In this document: positions 9,457 through 18,311 of the stretch, in pieces | How positions within the stretch are numbered: position 1 is the stretch's first letter | How the letters are laid out: each line of letters starts with the position of its first letter | From: Hydrangea macrophylla | Taxonomy: Eukaryota; Streptophyta; Magnoliopsida; Cornales; Hydrangeaceae | Direction of reading: 5' to 3' | Assembly (NCBI GenBank): GCA_033977485.1 | Contig: CM066982.1 | Coordinates: forward strand, 35,380,218 to 35,444,217 | Length of the DNA stretch: 64,000 nt | Program-made: the position numbers and the translations under genes | Notes under the pieces: generated by a model | Databases searched by the model: none | The model's input: the letters and a program-made list of their open reading frames with translations, nothing else | What the model was told of the DNA's origin: nothing

Positions 9457-11458
9457 TCCCCCAATTCCTGTTTTTCTCTTTTGTTTTCTGTATCCTTCCC
9501 CCACACTGGTTCTAATAGTTTTTTCGTTTCTGTTTTTGTTTTTTTAGGACATTTTAGATCGTGTTAGTTATTGTTTTCCTTATTACATTTATGCTTTTTC
9601 GTTTATTTCTTTTCCATTTATTCGTTTAGTTTAGTTTGGATTAGTTTATCGATTTATATTTTGTATTTAGATTTCATTTACTTTTAATATTTTTGTTAGT
9701 TTCTTTTCGTTTATCTAGTAGTACCAGGTAACATTGAACTTTATTGTCACATTCTTGTGTGTTCACCTGTTCTATGCTTGTCCAGATCGAGGTATTATCG
9801 TTCCTTTCTTCTGTACTCTCCTTTCTTTCGTTTTATTGTTTCATTAGGGACAATGAAAGGTTTAGGTTTGGGGGTATGCGATCACACAGACACATTAGTT
9901 TATAGAAATTTTAAAATTTTTCAAAAAAGTGTGTTTAAATAAACGATAGTACTAATGTTTTTGCAAGATTAATTTGATACTTCTTGTTCAATAACTTTGA
10001 ATTGTTATAGAATGGTAAACATGAGAATATGTGGTTAAATATTTACTGAAGTCATGTTGAAATGTTTTAAGTTATGTATCGTTTGAATCGTAGTTTTATA
10101 TCATAAAGTTGCACATAAACTTATGCACTGCACGTAGTCATTGGAATACATGTTGGTTGTGAACTATAATATGATTCGGATTTCTAGATAACACATGGTG
10201 GAGACTAAGCCCAGTGAGCTATTGAGCCTATCTTTTCTGTTTTGAGGGTTATAAATACATTGTGTTTGTCGAATTTCATTGAAATAGCGCATCTACTTGT
10301 TGTTTAGTCTCATTATTCTTGTTTTGGTTGATAGTCAAGTTAAAATAGTTGTTACCATGCTAAATAATCTTCCGTCGTAAACATTGAAGAACCATATAAC
10401 CATAGGACATGATTATAGGCCTTCTTTGTTTATTACCGACCGATAAATGATAAATTCCCTTAGTTCGCCCCTTTGAGCCATTAAAATGTCATTTCTTTCT
10501 TAAATTACCATTATCCTTGTTTTTGCTCCAATTTGGCCAACTTGAAGTTCACTTCTGAAAGATTGATCACCTTTTAGTGGTGTTAAGGCGATGTGTGATT
10601 GAGAAGAAGAAGACAAGATGCTATTGGGGTAGTTGCTTGGTATTCGATGAATAATCATTTGAGAAGCGAGAAAAGAAAAAGGAAAAGAAACAAAATAAAG
10701 GAGAAGAAGGTTGAAAAAAAAAAATTGAAAGAAAAGAAGAAAAATGAATGGAAAGGAATGAAGAGAAAGAAAAGATGAAGTTGGTAGAAGAGATGAATGA
10801 AAGAAATAGAACATGCCGTACAATGCCATTCTAAAACTACCTACCATATCCATTTTATCATTTTTCATTACCTGAGCCACAATACAACCTTTGAAAAGTC
10901 CTATTTGATCTTAGGAAACATGGTTTGGATATGAAGACGATGGGAGGGGGATTAAAGCATGGTAATGATTAATTTCTTTTGATTATTGGCATCTTATCTA
11001 TGAGACTACTGTTCTTTCGTGTCATGCGTCTTTTTCATGTCGTATGTGAGCGTTATTCGTCTTGAAAACATAATTCCTTTGCTCACATATTTTAGAAAAA
11101 TTACACATGTTTCTGAGTGTTTCATTTGAGAGTGTAATTCATTGTGAGATTCGTAGTCGAGACATAGTTAGACGGTTATCCGGGTTATATTCCATGTTCA
11201 TGACATGCGCGTGTTCATTTGACTACCATATCATACACGTGCAATTTTATGAGAAACTCTATTGATTTATACGATGCATGTGCTTGAGATTGTTCTTCAT
11301 GATGTATGTAGACGTTTGATTCTATTTCTTTATGTTCGTTATTCTATTTCGAATCATTATTTTATAATAAGGAGTATTGATTATTTTATTTTTCGTTTTT
11401 AATAAAACTTTTTAAATTTTAAGTTAATAAAGATGGTTGTGGGTAACTTGTTGACGAG
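9457..11458. other. Noncoding 3' region of the Athila-like element
   Basis: No credible gene is present. The stretch is rich in T at first. It contains GTTTGGGGGTATG at 9866-9877, which resembles the polypurine tract at 11611, and a purine-rich low-complexity block of GAAA-type repeats at about 10656-10820. An open frame on the - strand over that block is a low-complexity artefact. The phrase GTGAGCTATTGAGCC near 10216 recurs near 28039 in the related element. Confidence 0.6.
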
Positions 11459-11548
11459 AACCCTCACGAGACTTCACTCGTCCGACTAGGGACACCTAGG
11501 GGTTTAAAAGGCTTGTTGCATACGCTAAATGCAATCGTGATCCATACG
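11459..11548 (+). other. Predicted structured RNA block near the 3' LTR
   Basis: An outer stem pairs AACCC (11459-11463) with GGGTT (11500-11504). It encloses hairpins ACGAG/CTCGT (11466-11481) and CTAGG/CCTAG (11486-11499). A third hairpin TTGCAT/ATGCAA (11516-11534, 7-base loop) and a short stem CGT/ACG (11536-11548) follow. The related element has the same stems at 29179-29268, and the last stem there is CGC/GCG, a compensatory change. The function is unknown. Confidence 0.6.
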
Positions 11549-11610
11549 AAAATGGAATAGATTTTTATTAGTAGTTTTTATTTTAGTTTTGCTCGAGGAC
11601 TAGCAAAATG

Positions 11611-11624
11611 TAGTTTTGGGGGTG
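11611..11624 (+). other. Polypurine tract before the 3' LTR
   Basis: TAGTTTTGGGGGTG ends directly at the LTR start TGATCGGG. G-rich tracts in this place prime plus-strand DNA synthesis. Confidence 0.75.
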
Positions 11625-13239
11625 TGATCGGGAGAGAACTAATCCTATTTGTACGCCTTAACGAGCATTTGTTAGTACCTTTTTATCCTGTTTTTGTATA
11701 TTTTTACTTCGTTTTCTAGTTTCTGACAGGTTTTGGAAGAAATCAACTAAACCAGGTTAAACAGGGTGAAAAAGCATCAAGAAAGAAGCTGAAAAACCAA
11801 TGTCGCGCGCGCGATCCGCGCCCGCGAGAATCCAGAGAATCGCTCGCGCGATCCGCTCGCGCGAGACCGCCAATAATTCGCTCGCGCGATCCGCGCGCGC
11901 GAAGGCCCAATAGTCGCGCTCGCGCGACCCGCTCGCGCGATATGCCCAAAAACCAAAGTTGCGTATTTCAGTATACTGAAAACTCCTGTGCAAACGAGAC
12001 TGCTAAACGACGTCCAGACTGTAAATTACATGCGTTTCAGTTCGTTTCGGGTTGGGAAGCCTTCCAAAGCTTGTACAAACTCTATATAAACTCTAAATTT
12101 ACTCAATTATGGGGTTGAAAACTATTATACACATCCATATACAACCATATACAACCATACTTTCAGCCCTTGAAGAGGGAGAAGTAAGGAGAAGAAGAAG
12201 AAGACCAAGGATTTCCATGGCCTCCTCCATCAACTACTTGCCGATCTCTACTTCTATGGCAGCTTAGATCATCGATCTAGGGTTTCAATGAAGCCCTAGA
12301 TGAGTAATAGGGTTTTATTTATGCTTTTATTTTAGTTTTATTATGTATGGATGACAGTCACATGTTTAGAGGATTTCATAAATAAATCGTACTTTAATTG
12401 ATTAAATCATTACTTTCAGAATTTATTCTTGTCTTAGATCTATTTTGACTGTGATGTGCTCAACGATCTAGTCTTGCTGTGCTTGTTTAGATTGTTTACA
12501 TGTGATGGTGCTTTATTGATTCGTGCTATCAAGTATCCGAATAGTCCATGCCTAGGTTAGACGGATTAGATCGCAACCCTAGTTTAGTGTGAGATACTTC
12601 GTGCTATCCGCAGATGGATTATGTTGGTGCTTGAACCATGATTATCTTCTTGTCGGAGGAATTGGGCTTGTAGCTACAATTCCCAATTCCTAGTTTAGTG
12701 TGAGATACTAGTGTGAGATACTACAATTCCCAATTCCCAATTATGATGGTGCTTTATTGATTCGTGCTATCAAGTATCCGAATAGTCCATGCCTAGGTTA
12801 GACGGATTAGATCGCAACCCTAGTTTAGTGTGAGATACTTCGTGCTATCCGCAGATGGATTATGTTGGTGCTTGAACCATGATTATCTTCTTGTCGGAGG
12901 AATTGGGCTTGTAGCTACAATTCCCCATATTCATCCAACGTAACAAGCTAAAGTAATTCATAGATATTCCTATTATGAATCTAGTGGTGGATTTGTAATC
13001 CTAGGTTTCCCTTAAATATTATTTAAAACAACTTTAATTGCTTTCATAGTTTAGATTTACTTTTATTGTTATTAGTTTAATTAAATCCAAATCAAATCCG
13101 TTTTCCCTAATTAACTAGACTTAGGTTTTAAAATTAAATCGCTGTAGTAATCAATCTCTGTGGGTTCGACCTTTACTTCCACACTGCAAATCTTTTGAAA
13201 AGTAAAGTATACTTTTATATCTTGATTCTGACAAGATCA
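11625..13239 (+). repeat. 3' LTR of the Athila-like element, 1615 bp, with internal duplication
   Basis: This matches the 5' LTR but is 253 bp longer. An extra 12 bp lies in the GC word cluster (11803-11941). About 241 bp is extra near 12681-12921, where a segment of the LTR is repeated and the junction holds shuffled short pieces of nearby sequence (TAGTGTGAGATAC, CAATTCCCAATTCC). The TATA box is at 12083-12090. Confidence 0.9.
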
Positions 13240-13421
13240 TTGTCCTTAAGGAGTTGCGAGCTCCGATCTTTGATCCTCGTGGGAAGTTTAAACCTAAATG
13301 GGTCAGCCCTTACATCGTCAAGACTGTTCTTTCCGGAGGAGCAACTTATCTTATGGACCTCGATGGTGTCAAATTCAAAGAACCAATCAACATGGATCGT
13401 CTCAAAAAGTACTATGCTTGA
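13240..13421 (+). pseudogene. Tat integrase C-terminal domain, right of the nested insertion
   Basis: After the second TTGTC (13240-13244) the frame of 4498-4572 resumes as LKELRAPIFDPRGKFKPKW, followed by a chromodomain-like or SH3-like integrase tail, and ends with TGA at 13419-13421 after LKKYYA. Together with the left part it shows that the integrase gene was whole before the insertion, apart from the TGA at 4495. Confidence 0.9.
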
Positions 13422-13432
13422 CTATTCAATAA

Positions 13433-13705
13433 CCTTTTCTTTCAAGCCTTTCCCTGAACTACGCTCGACCTGATTCCCGCTCGGGGATACGTAGGCAACC
13501 ACATCGGTTCGGTCGCTCCACCAACAAAAATAACCATTTTTCTTTCAAGCTTTGGCTTGAACTACGCTAGACCTGATTCCCACTCGGGGATACGTAGGCA
13601 ACCACATCGGTTCGATCACTCCACCCACAAAATAGCCCAATTTCTTTCAAGCTTCGGCCCGAACTACGTTGGACCTGATCCCCGCTCGGAGGTACGTAGG
13701 CATAC
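13433..13705. repeat. Three tandem copies of a roughly 100-bp unit after Tat pol
   Basis: Each unit begins CTTTCAAGC, continues GAACTACG and CTGATTCC, and ends GATACGTAGGCA. The core can fold as a small hairpin around CCCGCTCGGG. Single related copies stand near the polypurine tract at about 34128-34190 and, inverted, at about 42148-42220, so this is a repeated cis-element of the family. Confidence 0.75.
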
Positions 13706-13904
13706 TTTCAAAAAGAAAAAAAGGATGGCTCGCTAAGTTGAAAATCCGAAAGGACGCCTAGGCAAAAGTTAGAGCTAAATCCAAGTTGAGCAATAACAAA
13801 AGAGAGAAAAGAGCTCGCTAGGTCACCTCACTGGTGCTTAGGCAAAAGTTATAAGCATTTGAGAAAATAAAGTCGCGGTCCTTACCATAACCCCGAAATC
13901 ACCC

Positions 13905-14060
13905 GCCACACTAGGGGCAACCTTCGGCCACTCGCCTCGTTTGCCTGAACCTCTTCTAAACTAGGGGCAAACGTCGGTCATCTACCTCGTTTGCCTCACA
14001 ACCATATATATCCCAAACTAGGGGCAAACTTCGGCCACCCGCCTCGTTTGCCTCTAATCG
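13905..14060. repeat. Three copies of a 50-60 bp repeat with polypurine-like core
   Basis: CTAGGGGCAA, then CGGCCA or CGGTCA, then CCTCGTTTGCCT, occurs at about 13911, 13961 and 14020. The GGGGCAAAC core equals that of the true polypurine tract (34321-34334). The rest of 13706-14329 has no ORF that I can support. Confidence 0.65.
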
Positions 14061-14329
14061 TCCTAGCATATCCAAACAAGTACCAAAAGCAACATCTAGT
14101 TGAAATCTCGGTTACAAAATAATTTTAGAAAGTTAAAATGCATAAAACGAGATTCCCAAAGTAACCAAGGTTCACCGATAAACAAACTCTGGATATTACA
14201 TAAGCAGGAAAAATCAAAAATAAAAGTCTTTCGAAAGGCAATCACACACTATTCAAAGACACTGGGAGGAATGAGCAGAATCAGTCAGGTCTAGTTTTAT
14301 CTTTATGTCTTTTATTTCTTCAAAGGTCT

Positions 14330-15329
14330 TTAGAAATAGGCCCTTGCTCGGCTGGCCCAGCCCCTGATGAAAGCAGCAATGGTAGTGGCTCTGACTCTGG
14401 AAGCAAAGACCCTCTCAGTAAACCCCCGGGGGACCTCTTGAACTTGCCCGTACTGTCTGGCCAATCGACGAGGATGATAAAAGGAGGTCTCTCTCAGTCC
14501 CATCAACCACACCCTCTGAAAATCCCCAAGACTGGTGGTCACAGCATAAAGGCCCCAACGCCTCACAATCCAGCAAATGTCAGCCTCAGATAAGGCGCCC
14601 ATCATACCCACCCAATCAGCAGAAGTAAAATGAGTATGAAGCACAGCTCTGCGAAAAATAAACTGGCGGCACATTACCGGTCCATAACTGAAGACGCTCG
14701 TAGAGCCAAGCCTGTAACACCAAAGGCGCCCCAGAAAGTAGAAGCATTCCCTAGTTTGAAGCACGATCCAAACCATTCAGGGTCTCAGCCAAAACCATGG
14801 CCATGGGGTTCTTACCTGCCTTCAGCCCGAGACATACATGTACTAAGTTGCTAGAAGTTCTCAAAAATAAGAAGTGTGAAGTCATACATAGAATCAGAGC
14901 AGCCCCACGAGTAGCATCATATACGCTGGGATTCCCAGGACTGGCATATCGAGCAATTATGGAAGCAATGTCGAGAACCTCACCTTGAAGCAGCCGGCGG
15001 GAAATAGTGATGGAACAATTCAGATACTCAGCAAAGCCTCGCATAGGACTGAGGGTATCAACAGAAGGAAGAATCAGGTCCAAATCAGAATCATAGCCGA
15101 GGATGGCACAGAACTCCTCAAACAAGGGGCATATCTCCAAGCCATTGAAATTGAAGACATGGTTAACCGGGTCCCAGTGAGCAATGGCAGCGCGCAAAAA
15201 CTCAGTGTTCAGGGTCATTTGGCAAAGAAAAAATAGCTCGGTCAGGCCGTAGCTAAAGAGGTTGATCCGTTCCACACAATCCGTGATGTTTAGCCAAGCT
15301 GTGAGTTGAGCAGGGTCATACAAAGCCAT
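14330..15329 (-). pseudogene. Antisense gene of the Tat element: DUF7745-like protein, frameshifted
   Basis: The gene runs opposite to pol. The ATG at 15329 is chosen because the intact copy at 46348 starts at the same MALYDPAQLTAW. The protein resembles plant proteins annotated with DUF7745: a helical domain with the pattern FLRAAIAHWDPVNHVFNF, then EICPLFEEFCAILGYD near residues 55-85. A frameshift near 14760 ends the first frame after about 190 residues. The second frame resumes with FRRAVLH and continues to the stop at 14330. The function is unknown. Its neighbour on the same strand is the PMD gene, ending 359 bp upstream, so the two could share a transcript. Confidence 0.7.
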
Positions 15330-15687
15330 GTTTTCGGTCGCGGCTTTAGGAAAATTCGAAATTTCGGCAGCACCTCCCCATTTCACGGACTATCCCACCT
15401 GCAAGGCAAAAACACTCACTATTACAAAACTGCCCATCGCAGTAACACCCAACAATCACAGTGCACATGTATCACCATCAACTAAAACAAGCACACAACC
15501 GCGCCTCCAAACCGAAAGCTATCCGGCCTAAAAGGCAAAACATCATAATAATTTGTCAAAGGTCACAAAATGTTCCACACATTATCCTACACTGTCCAAA
15601 CAGTCACATCACCAGTACAACCCGATCGAAAACATAAGAAAAAAAAAATAATAATAATAAAGCAAAGTCCCCGCTTGAGGGGCAGCC

Positions 15688-16538
15688 TCAGTCCTCCTCT
15701 TCTTCGTCCTCCGTCGGACCGCCCGGAGTGTATGTCGACGACGGCCTCCTCCTACCGCCCCTGCACCTTGGACCAGTCCTCGATGAACCAGCTCTGCCTC
15801 CCCGATACTGCACACACAAATAAAATAAAGGCAATCAGTAAGGGAACAACAAAAAGTACAAAAATAGAGTCGAGTAAGGTACTTACCAAAGACGCCATCT
15901 GATTGGCAGCAAACTGCCGCATGCCATCCATCTTTCAAGGGTAAAATCCAGGGTTAGAACCTCATAACCTTAAGGAGTGCAAGAATTAAAGACATACCCG
16001 TTGGTCTTGTGTGAGGACCAAGAACCGTAGGCTACCCGCCAAGGCGTGACCCTCCTCAGCGTAACTCCAAGGAACATTGAGGACGCCCGCTGGTTGAGTA
16101 GGGTACCCACACGTGACTCGCGGCACCTCCATCACTTGGGGACTGCCATCAGCGCCTAGGACGTTGACAGTCCAATCCCAGGGAGGGATAGGAACGGAAG
16201 CCGGAGGAGCCTGTCTCCTATACATCTCGCGGAGCTGTAGGCACAAAACAAGTTAAGAAAAGAAAAATAAAAAACATAGGCAATGGATAAAAACAAAAAC
16301 ATAAAACTCACTTCCAGGAGTGGGAAGTTGGGCATCAGGAAACGACCACGGTAAGACTCGTAACCGGTCTCAGAGAGAAAATGGTCCCAAACATCGGTGC
16401 CAGCCAAGGCCGCCAGCAGAGCATCACCAGAAAGGTCACTAGCATCCATCGCAGGGGGATTATGAGGGACCCGATACCTGGAACCACCAACCACCTGCCA
16501 AGACACTCGCTCACCAAGGAACCACTGCCTGCACTCGG
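15688..16538 (-). pseudogene. Antisense PMD gene of the Tat element, 3' half (end of exon 3 to exon 6)
   Basis: This is the downstream half of a spliced gene cut by the element at 16539. I read exon 3 (31337-31041 joined to 16538-16312), exon 4 16234-15998, exon 5 15931-15887 and exon 6 15807-15688, ending in TGA. All junctions are GT-AG and keep one frame; exon 3 without the target duplication is 519 nt, then 237, 45 and 120 nt. The encoded part has no recognised domain. It ends in an arginine- and glycine-rich stretch and the acidic tail TEDEEEED. The second Tat copy has the same exons at 44855-45977. Confidence 0.75.
16534..16538. repeat. Target-site duplication CTCGG (left)
   Basis: CTCGG stands directly before the LTR start TGCAAAGCGG and again at 31041-31045 directly after the right LTR end CACGTGTCA. 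It marks the insertion of the element into PMD exon 3. Confidence 0.9.
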
Positions 16539-18173
16539 TGCAAAGCGGAGGTATTTGTAAAATACAACCGTGCTAAAAGGAAGAATTGTATTAGTTTTTA
16601 TCATAACTTCCCGTTTTATCTGCAATTTGCATTACAAGGCTAATTTTTATACAATATGATTAATCTATGATAAGTTGTATTGTTTTAGCTGTTGTTTGTG
16701 CAGATCACTACTGTGTGGACTAAACAGATAAACATCAGGATAAATGGAATGCTGGAATGAAAACAAGAAAATTCAAAGCTGAAATTTGATGTTCGATCAA
16801 TCTAACATAGTTCGATCGATCGAGCGTTCGATCGCTTGAAGAGTGTTAAAGCGCTTGAGGCTTACGGGTTCGATCGATCGAGAGAATTTCGATCGATCGA
16901 ACAGGGTATTTCCAGTTACATTCGTGTGCGCAGCAGATGCGGTTTTTTTAACCCTAGTTCTTTGGTTTTCTTATATATATGTGTATTGTATACGTCCAGA
17001 GGGATGCCCACATTATATTTTTACAGTTTTAGAGAGAGAGATAGAGAGTTTGCTTATGTTTTGTAGGTTTTCATTGAGTTTTTACATTGTGAACCGGATT
17101 TCACTAAGTTAATACTAGTACTCTTCATTCCAGGTTATTTATATATTGCTCATTTACATTCTGCACTTTGTAGTCGTAGTTTAATCGTTCATCTCGTGGT
17201 ATTGTATGCTAGATATTCTCGAATCCATAGTTTTTATAGTTTTCATGAAAAACTCGCAACCAAACAAGGTTTTAATGTTTTCTTACGTTAAATATCAATC
17301 TGTGACACTCCAGACGATGTCTGAGTAGTCCCAGGTTGGGAGAACACGATGAAACAGTGATCTCCAGCTTCTGCCATGCAGCAGAATAATCGCTGTGTTC
17401 GATCGATCGAAGTTAGTTCGATCGATCGAACCAGAGACAGTCAAGCGATCGAAGTCAATTCAATCGATTGAGGGATGAAGGTCTTCGATCGATCGAAAGC
17501 GCGTCGATCGATCAAACTCCCTGATTCTTGAGGATGTTCCCTGCAGTATTCCAGGACCTCTTGTTTTAAGATTTGTTATCATTCTGTCCCAAAAATGCTC
17601 AGTTTGTCAAAACAGCTTTTAAAACCAAGGCCCTAAGGCATTTTCTTTCAATACATTTTGCAAACCATCTTCAATGCTAACACCATTGAGGATGCGAGTC
17701 TTAACTATTGGATTAAACCGCTTTTACGTATTTTAATTTAACTGTGATGATATGGTCCCGGTCATGAAAGGGCCATGGATTCTCCATCATTAGAGGAATA
17801 CGGAAAACTGTGGGTGATGTACTCCGTTGTGCTTCAAGACAAATGCATGGTAGATGGTTAGATTACTGCGGATTCGTGTAATCCCAACACTTTCTTCTTA
17901 AAGTTTAACATCCTAATTTAGAGTACTGTTTTAATTAGCTAGTTAGATCGTTAATTTAATCTTAATTATTTTCATTAGTAATCTTAGCTGTGGAACTTTG
18001 TGTTCTGCACCATTGTTCAATCTTATTCATTTTGTTTTGTTTTCTTTGAGGATAGTCTAATTCAATAGGTCAACACCTTCCCTGTGGGATCGACCTGGTC
18101 TTACCAGTTACTACTTGAACGTCTACCTACACTTGGGTATTGTACAAGAGCGCACAAGATTTTTCACGTGTCA
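16539..18173 (+). repeat. 5' LTR of the full-length Athila-like element
   Basis: It starts TGCAAAGCGG and ends CACGTGTCA. It holds two clusters of the GATCGATC word (16791-16902 and 17399-17516) and a TATATATAT box near 16972. The 15 bp missing from the right LTR lie in the second cluster. Confidence 0.93.
16791..16980 (+). promoter_or_regulatory. LTR promoter: TTCGATCGATCGAA word cluster and TATA box
   Basis: GTTCGATCGATCGAAC and variants (TTCGATCGATCGAG, TTCGATCGCTTGAA) occur four to five times in 16791-16902, and a TATATATAT stretch follows at about 16972. The perfect word is a 16-bp palindrome with three CpG sites. The same pair of features is at 29673-29863 in the right LTR. Regulatory function is inference from position. 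Confidence 0.6.
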
Positions 18174-18179
18174 AGTTTT

Positions 18180-18197
18180 TGGCGCCGTTGCCGGGGA
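18180..18197 (+). other. Primer-binding site matching tRNA-Asp
   Basis: TGGCGCCGTTGCCGGGGA begins six bases after the LTR end. It is identical to the site of the element at 4573. Confidence 0.9.
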
Positions 18198-18311
18198 AGG
18201 CGACGATCAATTCCTTAGATTACCTCAGTCTCTTTTCATCTCTTTCTGTTTTTACTTTCTCTTCTTTTCAGTTCTTTTGGTAAACACTCACCCTAGGGAC
18301 TCTCCCAGTTC

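Larger units (their letters stand above)
4573..13239 (+). mobile_element. Non-autonomous Athila-like LTR retrotransposon (gag-protease only)
   Basis: The element has two LTRs starting TGATCGGG and ending AAGATCA, a primer site matching tRNA-Asp, one long ORF and a polypurine tract. It is flanked by TTGTC on both sides (4568-4572 and 13240-13244), and the Tat integrase frame resumes after it. There is no reverse transcriptase, RNase H or integrase, so it would need enzymes from a relative such as the element at 16539. By eye the LTRs differ by about 7 substitutions plus a 12-bp and an approximately 241-bp insertion in the right LTR. This makes it the youngest insertion in the window. Confidence 0.93.

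Noticed and set aside
10500..10880. 126-codon frame on the - strand
   Set aside because: It lies over a purine-rich low-complexity block and codes mostly for F, L and S.
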